A stretch of 64,000 nt of DNA from Lachnospiraceae bacterium (GCA_024680815.1 JAILBQ010000033.1:1-64000), one strand, 5' to 3'. Shown: positions 36,946-46,650, counted from the first letter of the stretch. Program-made: numbers and translations. Notes: a model not told the origin generated them from the letters alone.

Positions 36946-38318
36946 GAAGGGTTTTCGGCTATATAGAGAAATATCTGGGGTTTTACAGGCGAAACGGGCT
37001 TAAACGCTCCCTGGCACGGGGGGCGGAGGAGATTTCGGCACGAAGGTCGGATATGATTTATAACGAGCTCGTTCACAGAACCCGAAGCGCAAGGTTTTCC
37101 GGCAGGACGAAACAAAGCACTCAGAGAGATGCTGTAAAACGCAGTGCCCTTATAACCGGAGCCAGAAAATACAGCGTTATTGTTCCGGCGTATGAGACCA
37201 ATCCGGATTATTTGAGCAGAATGATAGTGTCTGTTCTGCATCAGACCTGGGGCAATATTGAGCTTATTATAGTTGACGGAAGCGTTAGCAATACCGTTTG
37301 TGAGACGGTGGAAGCGTTCAGGGATCCTCGGATCCGGTACCTGAGGCTCAGCGAGAATCTCGGTATTTCGGGAAATACCAACATTGCGCTGTCGAAGGCT
37401 TCGGGAGAGTACGTACTCTTTGTTGATCATGACGATTTTATTGAGCACAATGCGGTGGAGGAAATCGAAAAGGCAGTACGGGACGGAGCTGAGCTTGTTT
37501 ATACCGATGAGGACAAATATGACGGGGCAAGGGACCGCTTTTTCTGCCCTAACAGGAAACCCGGATATAATAAGGATCTTCTGCTCTCCAATAACTATAT
37601 CTGTCATCTGACAGCGGTCAGAACCTCACTCGCACGCCGGGTGGGGGGCTTTCGAAGCGAATTTGACGGCGCTCAGGACTATGATTTTATTTTACGCTGT
37701 ACGGAGGAGATTGGACAAACAAAAATCAGGCATGTTCCCAGGGTACTTTATCACTGGAGGGTTCATCCTTCTTCCACTGCGGGTAATCCTTCCAGCAAAC
37801 GCTATGCCTATGAAAGCGGGAAGCGGGTGCTGGAGAGCTATCTTGAACGCCGGTCAATTAAAGGGGAGGTGAAGCACACGGGTCACCTCGGCTTTTACAG
37901 GATCGAATATGCTCCGAAGGATGTGCCTGAGGGATATGTGCTTTTCCTCGATTCCCGCCTGATTCCTCTTACGGAGCACTATGAGAAGAGGATGGCTTCC
38001 TATCTTGCGAGAGAGGATATCGGCGCGGTGGGTGCAAGGATCATCGACCGGACGGGCCGGATTGTCTCCAACGGATATACAGGGGATATGAACGGAAAAA
38101 TCCGGGGAAAATACTGCGGAATGAACCGCTGTTTTTCCGGCTACATGCACAGGGCGGATATGCAGCAGGATATTGAGGCGGTTTCAAACAGGGCCTGCCT
38201 TGTGCGCGCGGAGCTGGCGGATTGCTACCAGAAAAATTCCTGGCGGATGTTTGAGGAAATCCGCGCAAAGGGCTACCTTGTGCTTGTAGATCCCGAAATA
38301 GTATTTAAAAAGACATGA
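36942..38318 (+). CDS. GT2 glycosyltransferase with a half-sized second domain
   Basis: A 458-residue protein. After a basic N-terminal stretch, a complete GT2 domain covers ~75-310 (YSVIVPAYETNPDYLSRMIVSVL, the metal site FVDHDDFIEH and FDGAQDYDFILR). The C-terminal ~140 residues match only the later half of a second GT2 domain (REDIGAVGARIIDRTGRIVSNG). The nucleotide-binding first half seen in the 27158 protein is missing. ATG 36942 follows CGGGAGG and overlaps the HAD gene stop. Confidence 0.83.
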   Translation: MRRVFGYIEKYLGFYRRNGLKRSLARGAEEISARRSDMIYNELVHRTRSARFSGRTKQSTQRDAVKRSALITGARKYSVIVPAYETNPDYLSRMIVSVLHQTWGNIELIIVDGSVSNTVCETVEAFRDPRIRYLRLSENLGISGNTNIALSKASGEYVLFVDHDDFIEHNAVEEIEKAVRDGAELVYTDEDKYDGARDRFFCPNRKPGYNKDLLLSNNYICHLTAVRTSLARRVGGFRSEFDGAQDYDFILRCTEEIGQTKIRHVPRVLYHWRVHPSSTAGNPSSKRYAYESGKRVLESYLERRSIKGEVKHTGHLGFYRIEYAPKDVPEGYVLFLDSRLIPLTEHYEKRMASYLAREDIGAVGARIIDRTGRIVSNGYTGDMNGKIRGKYCGMNRCFSGYMHRADMQQDIEAVSNRACLVRAELADCYQKNSWRMFEEIRAKGYLVLVDPEIVFKKT

Positions 38319-39280
38319 ACGAAGTTACGGTTATTATTCCGAATTACAAAGGTGTTGCCTGTATAGCTGCCTGTCTTGATTCCCTTAAGAAACAGGATTT
38401 CAGGGGATTCGACATTATTGTGGTGGACAACTGTTCCGCTGACGGCAGCGCCGAAACGGTGGAGCGGGACTATCCTGAGGCGCAGCTTGTCAGGCTCTCC
38501 GAGAATTTCGGTTTTTCCAGGGCGGTGAATGAGGGGCTGAAGCGTTCTGACAGTCCCTATGTTCTGCTGCTCAATAACGATACCGTGGCAGATGAGGCCT
38601 TTGTGGGAAATCTGTACCGGGCCATACAGGCGGACGAATCCGTTTTCAGCGTGGCCGCAAAGATGCTGATGATGAAGAAGCCCGACAGAATTGACGGCGC
38701 CGGGGATTTTTACTGTGCTCTGGGCTGGGCCTACGCCAGCGGAAAGGGAAAAAAGAGCGGCAGCCGCTCCAGGGTCAGGGATGTCTTTGCCGCCTGCGGC
38801 GGTGCGGCTATTTACCGCAGAAAAATCCTTGATGAGATAGGCTGGTTTGATGAATTCCATTTTGCATATCTTGAGGATGTGGATATCGGATACCGGGCCA
38901 GAATCATGGGATACCGTAACGTATATGAACCCTCTGCGGTTGTATACCATCTGGGAAGCGGGGTGACAGGCTCCAGGTACAACAGCTTCAAGGTGCGTAT
39001 TTCCGCCAGGAACAATATGTATATTATAATGAAAAACATGCCGACCCTTCAGATTATCCTTAATTTCCCCTTCCTTCTTGCGGGGTTCGGTGTGAAGGCT
39101 TTGTTTTTCATTTTCGCAGGCTACGGCAGGGAGTATCTGTCCGGAATCAAACGGGGATATCTGCTTTGCCGTGAAAGCAAAAAGTATCCGTATTCTTCGA
39201 GTAATTTCAAAAACTACGCGCGGATACAGCTGGAGCTTTATATCAATACTTTCAGAAGGATTTTGGAGTTTATTGTATGA
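38315..39280 (+). CDS. Glycosyltransferase family 2, WbbL/rhamnosyltransferase type
   Basis: A 321-residue enzyme opening VTVIIPNYKGVACIAACLDSL, with IIVVDNCSADGS, LLLNNDTVADE (metal site) and the later YLEDVDIGYRARIMGY. A membrane-proximal hydrophobic segment near the C-terminus (~250-270) may attach it to the membrane. The closest pattern is dTDP-rhamnosyltransferases, which fits the rfb genes, but donor choice is inferred. Confidence 0.85.
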   Translation: MNEVTVIIPNYKGVACIAACLDSLKKQDFRGFDIIVVDNCSADGSAETVERDYPEAQLVRLSENFGFSRAVNEGLKRSDSPYVLLLNNDTVADEAFVGNLYRAIQADESVFSVAAKMLMMKKPDRIDGAGDFYCALGWAYASGKGKKSGSRSRVRDVFAACGGAAIYRRKILDEIGWFDEFHFAYLEDVDIGYRARIMGYRNVYEPSAVVYHLGSGVTGSRYNSFKVRISARNNMYIIMKNMPTLQIILNFPFLLAGFGVKALFFIFAGYGREYLSGIKRGYLLCRESKKYPYSSSNFKNYARIQLELYINTFRRILEFIV

Positions 39281-40680
39281 TCCGGGACAATCAGCGTCTC
39301 TTTAACAGAATACATGTTCTTCTGGACGCAATGGTCATTGCCGCTTCCTATTCGCTGGCCATTGTGATCCGTTTTATGACACCCCTTGCCAATACGGCGG
39401 TGTATCACCTGACCTATGATCTTTATTTCCTGCCGCTGCCGTTTCTGGTGGTGGGCTATCTTTTCCTGTACTATGAATTCGATCTGTACAATTCCAAACG
39501 GGCTTCCGGCAGGAAAAGGGAACTGTACAACATCATAAAAGCGAATACGGTGGGGATGATTGTTTTCATAGTTGTGCTCTATGTTATGAAGCAGCCCCAT
39601 TTTTCCCGGCTGATGATCTTTATTTTCTTCATGCTGAATATTTTCCTGACAACACTGGAAAGAAACGTTGTGCGTTATGTTCTCAGGCTCATACGTAAAA
39701 AAGGCTTCAATATCAAGTATGTGCTTCTGGTGGGTTATTCAAAGTCCGCGGAAAGCTATGTGGACAGGATACTCCGGAATCCCCAGTGGGGCTATGTCAT
39801 CCGCGGCATTCTGGACGATAATATCGAGGCGGGGGTTGAGTACCGAGGAGTAAAGGTGCTGGGCAGAATCGGAAATCTGGAATATATTCTTCCGGAAAAC
39901 AAGCTGGACGAAATAGCAATCACCTTAAGCCTTAACGAATACGGGAAGCTGGAGAGAATCGTCGGACTCTGCGAAAAGTCGGGCGTACATACCCAGTTCA
40001 TTCCCGACTATAACAGGGTTATTCCCTCAAGGCCCTATATGGAGGATGTGGAAGGCCTTCCGGTAATAAATATCCGTCATGTTCCCCTTACCAATTCTCT
40101 TAACATCGTGGCAAAGCGGATTGTGGATATTCTGGGCTCCTTCTTCCTTATAGTAATCTTTTCTCCGGTGATGCTTGTCTCGGCAGTTGCCGTGAAAATT
40201 TCATCCCCGGGTCCGGTTATTTTCAAGCAGACCCGGGTTGGTTTACATAATAAAAATTTCAGAATGTATAAATTCCGTACTATGGTCATGCAGGACGAGG
40301 AATCCGAGAAAGATGCCTGGACAGTACCGAATGACCCGAGGGTGACAAAGGTGGGTAAGCTCCTCAGGCGTACCAGTATGGATGAGCTTCCGCAGCTTTT
40401 CAATATTCTTAAAGGGAATATGAGCATCGTGGGGCCCAGGCCTGAGCGCCCCCAGTTTGTGGAGAAGTACAGGGAAGAAATTCCCCGCTATATGATAAAG
40501 CATCAGGTGCGTCCGGGCCTTACGGGCTGGGCGCAGGTGAACGGTCTCAGAGGGGACACCTCCATAGAGAAACGTGTCGAGTATGATCTTTTCTACATCG
40601 AAAACTGGACCATGGCTTTTGACATAAAGATCATGTTTCTTACCCTGTTTAAGGGATTTGTAAATTCCAACGCCTACTAG
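39277..40680 (+). CDS. Undecaprenyl-phosphate glycosylphosphotransferase (WcaJ/WbaP-like)
   Basis: A 467-residue polyprenyl glycosylphosphotransferase. Four N-terminal membrane helices (~10-115) precede a CoA-binding-like domain (YVLLVGYSKSAESY). A fifth hydrophobic hairpin (~275-300) leads to the catalytic domain with FKQTRVGLHNKNFRMYKFRTM, RRTSMDELPQLFNIL and GNMSIVGPRPERP. It moves a sugar-1-phosphate onto undecaprenyl phosphate to start chain synthesis. It closes the operon. Confidence 0.94.
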   Translation: MIRDNQRLFNRIHVLLDAMVIAASYSLAIVIRFMTPLANTAVYHLTYDLYFLPLPFLVVGYLFLYYEFDLYNSKRASGRKRELYNIIKANTVGMIVFIVVLYVMKQPHFSRLMIFIFFMLNIFLTTLERNVVRYVLRLIRKKGFNIKYVLLVGYSKSAESYVDRILRNPQWGYVIRGILDDNIEAGVEYRGVKVLGRIGNLEYILPENKLDEIAITLSLNEYGKLERIVGLCEKSGVHTQFIPDYNRVIPSRPYMEDVEGLPVINIRHVPLTNSLNIVAKRIVDILGSFFLIVIFSPVMLVSAVAVKISSPGPVIFKQTRVGLHNKNFRMYKFRTMVMQDEESEKDAWTVPNDPRVTKVGKLLRRTSMDELPQLFNILKGNMSIVGPRPERPQFVEKYREEIPRYMIKHQVRPGLTGWAQVNGLRGDTSIEKRVEYDLFYIENWTMAFDIKIMFLTLFKGFVNSNAY

Positions 40681-40719
40681 AACCCGAAGCTTAAAAAAAC
40701 CAAACCTTGTGCCTTCCAC

Positions 40720-40765
40720 CTATGTATTGACAACATATTGTGGTTTGAGTTACATTAATACATAG
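40720..40765. repeat. 9-bp inverted repeat around the LCP promoter
   Basis: CTATGTATT (40720-40728) and AATACATAG (40757-40765) are perfect inverted repeats 28 bp apart. One arm overlaps the -35 box and the other follows the -10 box. The layout would suit a repressor. Confidence 0.5.
40727..40756 (+). promoter_or_regulatory. Promoter of the LCP-glycosyltransferase-glmS unit
   Basis: Consensus TTGACA (40727-40732), 18 bp, TACATT (40751-40756). It is framed by the inverted repeat above. Confidence 0.6.
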
Positions 40766-40799
40766 TGGTTTTAAGATTGTGAAAGGCTGAGGTTTGGTT

Positions 40800-41885
40800 A
40801 TGGAGGGAAGATCTTCAAGAAGGCGTGCGAAAAAGCGCCGCCGGGTCGTACTGTTTGTAATAGAAATACTGGTGCTTTTAATTGCGCTTGGTGTGCTGCT
40901 TGTGGTACTGAAGCTGGACAAGGCCGATACGGGGAACAAGGAGAGCGTAATCAACGCGGCAGTCAATGAAGAGGTGGCCGAGCAGGTTGAAAGCGAGGAT
41001 AACTCCTGGAAGATGAGCGGATACAAGAATATCGCCCTTTTTGGAGTGGATTCCCGGGAGGACGGCAATCTGGACAAGGGAGCCAGAACGGATACGATAA
41101 TCGTGGCTTCACTGGACAACGAAACCGGGGATATAAAGCTTTGCTCCGTTTTCAGGGATACATATCTCAATATCGGAAACGATATTTACAACAAGGCAAA
41201 TTCCGCTTACCATCAGGGCGGACCCGAACAGGCGATACAGATGCTTAACTCCAATCTGGATATGGACATCACGGACTATATAACTGTGAATTTCCGGGCC
41301 CTGGTGGATACGATCGATGATCTCGGCGGTGTGGAGATAGATATTATGCAGGAGGAAATTCATTTCCTTAACGACTATCAGATAGGAACGGCGGAGGCCA
41401 TCGGTATTCCGCAGAGTCAGATTGTGAACGTCACATCGCCGGGAATGCAGACCCTGAACGGCCTTCAGGCCACATCCTACTGCCGGATACGATATACAAA
41501 GGGCGACGATTTCAAAAGGGCGGAACGCCAGCGGATGGTACTTACCCAGATTGCAGACAAGGCAAAGGCTTCTGACGTTTCCACTCTTAATGATATTATT
41601 GACGACATTCTGCCGAAGGTAAAGACCAGCTTCACAAAGGCTGAGCTGGTGGAATACGCCGCCAGGGCAGCGGGTATGAATATAGCCGAACAGAGCGGCT
41701 TCCCCTTTGAACGGGTTACGGGAAACATGGGCAAGGCGGGAAGCTCGGTGGTGGCTGATGATTTTGCGAATAATGTGGTGGAATTCCATGCCTTCCTTTT
41801 CGGGGATTCCGAATATACTCCTTCCCAGACGGTGCTTGATATCAGCAGCAAGGTTCATTCAGACCGGGTCAAAAACGGGCTATGA
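40800..41885 (+). CDS. LytR-CpsA-Psr (LCP) family wall-polymer ligase
   Basis: A 361-residue protein. A basic cytoplasmic tail (RRRAKKRRR) and one membrane helix (~18-40) anchor an extracellular LCP domain: IALFGVDSRE, ARTDTIIVASLD (conserved Arg-Thr-Asp), SVFRDTYLNI, LDMDITDYITVNFRALVDTIDDLGGVEID and CRIRYTKGDDFKRAERQR. LCP enzymes transfer polyprenyl-linked glycopolymers to peptidoglycan, the last step for the locus upstream. ATG 40800 is preferred over the ORF-track TTG at 40794. Confidence 0.93.
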   Translation: MEGRSSRRRAKKRRRVVLFVIEILVLLIALGVLLVVLKLDKADTGNKESVINAAVNEEVAEQVESEDNSWKMSGYKNIALFGVDSREDGNLDKGARTDTIIVASLDNETGDIKLCSVFRDTYLNIGNDIYNKANSAYHQGGPEQAIQMLNSNLDMDITDYITVNFRALVDTIDDLGGVEIDIMQEEIHFLNDYQIGTAEAIGIPQSQIVNVTSPGMQTLNGLQATSYCRIRYTKGDDFKRAERQRMVLTQIADKAKASDVSTLNDIIDDILPKVKTSFTKAELVEYAARAAGMNIAEQSGFPFERVTGNMGKAGSSVVADDFANNVVEFHAFLFGDSEYTPSQTVLDISSKVHSDRVKNGL

Positions 41886-42868
41886 CAGAGCGGGTGGCGG
41901 ATATCATCATCCTTACCTATAAACCGGATAAAGAGCTGTTTGACCATCTGGATATGCTTAAAAAACAGACCGTAAAGCCCGGGAAAATCATACTGATGAA
42001 TACGGGTGAGCCGTATCTGTCCCGGCTTCTGTCAGGAACGGACTATGCCGGGCGGTATCCCGGTCTGGAAATACACCACGTTTCCGAAATGGAGTTTAAC
42101 CACGGAAAAACGCGGAATCAGGCGGCTTCCCATTCTGAGGCGCCGTTTCTTGTTTTTATGACACAGGACGCGGGACCCGCCGACGGACATCTCCTGGAGG
42201 AGCTTTTAAAGCCTTTTGAAGATCAGACGGTTTCGGTTTCCTATGCCCGTCAGCTTCCGAGGGAGGACTGCAGCGCTTCGGAGAGATACAACCGGATTTT
42301 TAATTATCCGGATGAAGAGCGTTCCAAGGGGCAGGAGGATCTTGCGGAGCTTGGAATTAAGACTTTCTTCTGCTCAAATGTCTGCGCCTGCTACCGGAGA
42401 AGCGACTTTGACGCAGCCGGCGGATTTGTGGACAGTACGATTTTTAACGAGGATATGATTTATGCCGCGGGGCAGGTAAGGGCGGGAAAGAAGATATATT
42501 ACGCGGCCAAAGCAAGGGTCCGGCATTCACACGATTATTCGGCAAAAAAACAGTTTAAACGAAACTTTGATCTCGGGGTGTCCCAGGCGGATCACCCCGA
42601 GATTTTTTCAGGGGTTTCCAGCGTGGGCGAGGGAAAGAAGCTTGTACGGGGTTGTGTGGTTTATCTTTTTTCCCGGGGAAAGCTACTGGAAATTCCCGGC
42701 TATCTCGTGAAATGCGCCGCCAGGTACCTGGGCTACCGCAGGGGTCTTAATTACAGGAAGCTGAAAAGAGAAAAAATACTCAGGTTTACCGCCAGCCCGA
42801 ATTACTGGCTGAGACTTTGGGATGCGGAGTCCGAAAAAGGCGCTTTAAAGGAGTATGAAAAAAGATAA
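41882..42868 (+). CDS. Glycosyltransferase family 2, rhamnosyltransferase-like
   Basis: A 328-residue enzyme opening ADIIILTYKPDKELFDHLDMLKKQ. It has EFNHGKTRNQAA, FMTQDAGPAD at the metal site (~95-104) and FFCSNVCACYRRSDFDAAGGF. HGKTRN and MTQDA are typical of RfbF/RgpB-like rhamnosyltransferases. It overlaps the LCP gene by four bases; glmS follows after 24 bp. Confidence 0.85.
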   Translation: MTERVADIIILTYKPDKELFDHLDMLKKQTVKPGKIILMNTGEPYLSRLLSGTDYAGRYPGLEIHHVSEMEFNHGKTRNQAASHSEAPFLVFMTQDAGPADGHLLEELLKPFEDQTVSVSYARQLPREDCSASERYNRIFNYPDEERSKGQEDLAELGIKTFFCSNVCACYRRSDFDAAGGFVDSTIFNEDMIYAAGQVRAGKKIYYAAKARVRHSHDYSAKKQFKRNFDLGVSQADHPEIFSGVSSVGEGKKLVRGCVVYLFSRGKLLEIPGYLVKCAARYLGYRRGLNYRKLKREKILRFTASPNYWLRLWDAESEKGALKEYEKR

Positions 42869-42892
42869 TAAGGTTTACAAGGAGTATCAGGT

Positions 42893-44719
42893 ATGTGCGG
42901 AATTGTTGGGTTCATAGGGAAAAAACAGGCGGCACCGATTATTCTGGACGGGCTTTCCAGACTGGAATACCGGGGATATGATTCCGCCGGAATGGCCATT
43001 GCAGACGGAAACACCATCCGGGTCGTAAAAGCTGTAGGACGGCTGGATATTCTGGTGGAAATGACACATAACGGGGAAACCATGAAGGGGACTGCAGGAA
43101 TCGGTCATACCCGATGGGCGACCCACGGGCAGCCGACGGATGTCAATGCCCATCCCCATACTAATGTATCCGGGACAATAACCGTGGTGCATAACGGGAT
43201 CATCGAAAACTATCTCCCTTTAAGAAAAATGCTTCAAAGCCGCGGCTATGAATTTAAGAGCGAGACAGACACCGAGGTGGTTCCCCAGCTGATAGATTAT
43301 TACTATAAGGGTGATCCGCTGGAAGCTATACAGAAAACGCTGCACAGGATAGAGGGATCATATTCCCTCGGAATCCTTTTCGCGGACAGACCGGGTGAAT
43401 TATACGCCGCAAGAAAGTCAAGTCCCTTAATCTGCGCCGTAAGCGATGACGGTGCCTTTATCGCTTCGGATGTTCCTGCTTTGCTTAAATATTCCCGAAG
43501 CGTCTACTACATAGGCGAGGAGGAAATCGCGAAGCTCACGGAAAGAGAAATAAGCTTTTATGACGTGGACGGCGTCGAAACAGAAAAGACTCCGACCGAA
43601 ATCAAATGGGATTCCTCCGCGGCGGAAAAGGGCGGTTATGAATTCTTTATGCTCAAGGAGATCTACGAGGAGCCCCGTACCGTGAGGGAGACCCTGAATC
43701 CCCGCATAAGGGACAGCCGGGTGGAAATCGAGGAACTGGGAATGTCGGATGAGGAGATAAAGGCAGTGCGCTGTCTCCATATTGTGGCCTGCGGTTCGGC
43801 GTATCACGCCGGGATGACTTCCCGTTATGTATTTGAAGGGATGGCCAGGCTTCCGGTGGACGTGGATATTGCTTCAGAGTTCCGCTACCGCAATCCCATT
43901 CTTGATCCCTCGGATCTCGTGATAGTTATAAGTCAGTCGGGAGAGACGGCGGATACCCTGGAAGCACTCCGCGTGGCAAAATCAAAGGGCTGCACAGTCC
44001 TTGCAATTGTCAATGTTGTGGGAAGCTCAATCGCAAGAGAGGCAGACCGGGTCATGTATACCTGGGCAGGGCCGGAGATATCGGTGGCTACGACAAAGGC
44101 CTACAGTGCGCAGCTCATTGCGCTGTATCTCCTTTCCATAAAGTTTGCCTCTGCCCGGGGGGTCATCAGCGACGCAGAAGCCGGTGAGCTGCTGGAGGAA
44201 TTAAAAAAGCTTCCGGATCAGATAGAACTTATGCTTGGAAGCCGGGAAAAAATCCAGCGCTTCGCCAACCGGTATGTAGCGGCGAGAGACGTGTTTTTCA
44301 TCGGAAGAGGTATCGATTACGCCATTTCTCTGGAAGGGTCGCTGAAGCTGAAGGAAATTTCCTACATTCATTCCGAGGCTTACGCGGCGGGAGAGTTAAA
44401 ACACGGGACGATTTCTCTGATAGAGCAGGGGACTCTTGTGGCGGCTGTCGCTACCCAGAAGGAGCTTTATCAGAAGATTATATCCAATATAGTGGAGGTG
44501 CGCTCAAGAGGTGCCTTTGTTCTGGCGGTAACCAATGTGGGTAATTCGGAAATCGAGAAGGTGGCGGATTATGTGATTTATATCCCGGAGACCAATCCGT
44601 ATTTTACCAATTCCCTGGCGATTATTCCGCTTCAGCTTTTCGGTTATTATGTGTCCCTGGGCAAGGGCTTTGACGTGGATCATCCCAGAAATCTCGCAAA
44701 ATCCGTGACCGTGGAATAA
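42893..44719 (+). CDS. glmS: Glutamine-fructose-6-phosphate aminotransferase
   Basis: A 608-residue two-domain enzyme. The N-terminal glutaminase begins CGIVGFIGKK with the catalytic Cys after the start Met, and has TRWATHGQPT. Two SIS sugar-isomerase domains follow (SQSGETADTLEALR and HGTISLIEQGT), ending HPRNLAKSVTVE. It makes glucosamine-6-phosphate for peptidoglycan and other glycans. Only 24 bases separate it from the upstream gene, so a glmS ribozyme cannot lie in the usual place. A terminator hairpin follows. Confidence 0.96.
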   Translation: MCGIVGFIGKKQAAPIILDGLSRLEYRGYDSAGMAIADGNTIRVVKAVGRLDILVEMTHNGETMKGTAGIGHTRWATHGQPTDVNAHPHTNVSGTITVVHNGIIENYLPLRKMLQSRGYEFKSETDTEVVPQLIDYYYKGDPLEAIQKTLHRIEGSYSLGILFADRPGELYAARKSSPLICAVSDDGAFIASDVPALLKYSRSVYYIGEEEIAKLTEREISFYDVDGVETEKTPTEIKWDSSAAEKGGYEFFMLKEIYEEPRTVRETLNPRIRDSRVEIEELGMSDEEIKAVRCLHIVACGSAYHAGMTSRYVFEGMARLPVDVDIASEFRYRNPILDPSDLVIVISQSGETADTLEALRVAKSKGCTVLAIVNVVGSSIAREADRVMYTWAGPEISVATTKAYSAQLIALYLLSIKFASARGVISDAEAGELLEELKKLPDQIELMLGSREKIQRFANRYVAARDVFFIGRGIDYAISLEGSLKLKEISYIHSEAYAAGELKHGTISLIEQGTLVAAVATQKELYQKIISNIVEVRSRGAFVLAVTNVGNSEIEKVADYVIYIPETNPYFTNSLAIIPLQLFGYYVSLGKGFDVDHPRNLAKSVTVE

Positions 44720-44725
44720 GGCCCG

Positions 44726-44753
44726 GAACCTGAAAGAAAGGTTCAATTTTTTT
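44726..44753 (+). terminator. Intrinsic terminator of glmS
   Basis: GAACCT and AGGTTC (44726-44731, 44739-44744) pair across a GAAAGAA loop and are followed by an eight-T run. Confidence 0.75.
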
Positions 44754-44795
44754 ACATAAGTAATACACAGATTAAACACAAACAGGTATTAGACT

Positions 44796-44841
44796 ATGCC
44801 TTGTCGAAAGTGAAAAAGACTTTTCGGCAGGGCATTTTTTC
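44796..44841 (+). terminator. Second terminator-like hairpin before htrA
   Basis: ATGCC...TGTCGAAAGT pairs with ACTTTTCGGCAGGGCAT, with few mismatches, and six T follow. It lies 53 bases before htrA. It is either a back-up terminator or an attenuator if transcription of htrA begins upstream of it. Confidence 0.65.
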
Positions 44842-44893
44842 ATTATGAGGCCGGAAACAGAAAAGGTTCTCAGGAAGAAAAGAGGTAAAGAAA

Positions 44894-46618
44894 ATGACGG
44901 ATGGCTACAACGATTATAATTATCATGATGAACAGAGTATAAGAGAAGCGGAAAGCGAAGTCATTAATCAGAACGGCGCCGGTGAAAACGGAGCAGTGAA
45001 CCCTGAAAGCGACGTGAGCAGGAAGGGGCCGAATGCGGAATATACCAGCTATGCAACCTACAGCTATGAAACCGGAAGAACGAATCAGAACATGTCATAT
45101 GGCGGAAACACCGGTCAGTCAAACATGAACGCCGGGAGCACGGGCAACAACAATGCTAACCGCTATACCCCGTATCCGGGAATGCAATACGGAAGGATGG
45201 ATGGGGGTGTTCCGGGAGATAAACAAAAGAAAAAGGGCGGCTTTATGAAAAAAGCTCTGGTTTGTCTCGCAATGGGACTGATTTTCGGAGTGTTCGCCGG
45301 GGCAGGACTCTATGTGGTGCATCTCTTTTCGGGAGAAAAACAGACGGCTGACGCACCTCAGCAGGCAATACAGGAGGTGCAGACGACCGGAGAACAGGAA
45401 AACACACTTCCGGCCGGAGCAAAGGAGAAAACCACTGCGCAGAAGTCTGATCAGATCCTTACAACGGTGACTGCCACCGATACCGGGAAGACAACATCGG
45501 GTACCATGGCCATGGACGTATCGGGAGTTGTGGATGAGGTGATGCCGGCCGTGGTTGCCATAACGAACAATTATACAATGATCCAGCAGGACTGGTTCGG
45601 CCAGCGGTACAAAAGCTCCAGCGAGGCTTCGGGCTCGGGTATTATTATCGGAAAGAGTGATACGGAGCTGTTAATTGTCACTAATGCCCATGTGGTGTCT
45701 TCAGCGGAAAGCCTTTATGTGCAGTTCATTGACGAAACCTCCGCGGAGGCGAGGCTTAAGGGTAAGGATGAGTCCAACGATCTGGCCGTGATAGCGGTGG
45801 ATTTGGGCGAGCTCGAGGATGATACTCTTAAGGAAATAAAGATTGCGACCCTGGGAGATTCCGATAAGCTTAAGGTTGGACAGGCCACAATTGCAATCGG
45901 CAATGCGCTGGGATACGGACAGTCCGTGACTACGGGTGTTGTCAGTGCCGTCAACCGGGAGGTTTCCTTAAGCAACGGTTCACACAAGCTTATTCAGACT
46001 GACGCGGCCATCAATCCCGGAAATTCGGGTGGAGCGCTTTTGGATATTAACGGAAATGTTATCGGGGTTAACGAGGCCAAGCTTGCTGGCGGAAGCATCG
46101 AAGGCATGGGATATGCGATTCCGATTTCCACTGCCAGGCCTGTTATTGAACGGCTGATGAATAAGGACACGAAGGATATTCTTGAAAATCACGGTTATCT
46201 CGGGATTTCGGGCGCCGATGTTTCAGCAGAAGTGGCGGAGCAGTACAATGTGCCCCAGGGCGTATATGTAGCCAAGGTTGAAAAAGGGCTGGCGGCGGAC
46301 AAAGCCGGGCTGAAGAAGGGCGATATAATAACCGGTTTTGACGGGCAGTCGGTTCAGACAATGGAAGAGCTCCAGGAGCTGCTGCAGTATTATCCGGTCG
46401 GTGCGAAGGCGGAGATGACCTTATACACTCAGAATGAAAAAGAGAGCGGCTACAGTGAAAAGACTGTGGAGGTTACCTTAAGTGAGTACGCAGCTGCTTC
46501 CGATAAAGGTGATTCCGGGAAGCAGGATGGGGACGAAAATTCCTCAGACAACAACCAGCAGGAGAATATTCAGGATTATTATGGGAACTTCGGAGATTTC
46601 TTCCGTGACTTCTGGTAA
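44894..46618 (+). CDS. htrA: HtrA-type membrane-anchored serine protease
   Basis: A 574-residue protein. A polar, Asn/Gly-rich cytoplasmic region (~1-115) precedes one membrane helix (~118-140), a linker, a trypsin-like domain (~205-420) and a PDZ domain (~430-530). The catalytic triad is visible as TNAHVV, NDLAVI and NPGNSGGALLD. It degrades or refolds damaged proteins outside the membrane. An acidic/Asn tail ends in an aromatic GNFGDFFRDFW, perhaps a PDZ ligand of its own. The start has AGAAAAGAGGTAAAGAA. Confidence 0.93.
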   Translation: MTDGYNDYNYHDEQSIREAESEVINQNGAGENGAVNPESDVSRKGPNAEYTSYATYSYETGRTNQNMSYGGNTGQSNMNAGSTGNNNANRYTPYPGMQYGRMDGGVPGDKQKKKGGFMKKALVCLAMGLIFGVFAGAGLYVVHLFSGEKQTADAPQQAIQEVQTTGEQENTLPAGAKEKTTAQKSDQILTTVTATDTGKTTSGTMAMDVSGVVDEVMPAVVAITNNYTMIQQDWFGQRYKSSSEASGSGIIIGKSDTELLIVTNAHVVSSAESLYVQFIDETSAEARLKGKDESNDLAVIAVDLGELEDDTLKEIKIATLGDSDKLKVGQATIAIGNALGYGQSVTTGVVSAVNREVSLSNGSHKLIQTDAAINPGNSGGALLDINGNVIGVNEAKLAGGSIEGMGYAIPISTARPVIERLMNKDTKDILENHGYLGISGADVSAEVAEQYNVPQGVYVAKVEKGLAADKAGLKKGDIITGFDGQSVQTMEELQELLQYYPVGAKAEMTLYTQNEKESGYSEKTVEVTLSEYAAASDKGDSGKQDGDENSSDNNQQENIQDYYGNFGDFFRDFW

Positions 46619-46650
46619 TACTTTGTTTCCCGGTTCTCTCTCTTCCCAAA

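Noticed and set aside
42869-42892. glmS ribozyme
   Set aside because: Only 24 bases separate glmS from the upstream coding sequence, too few for the ribozyme.
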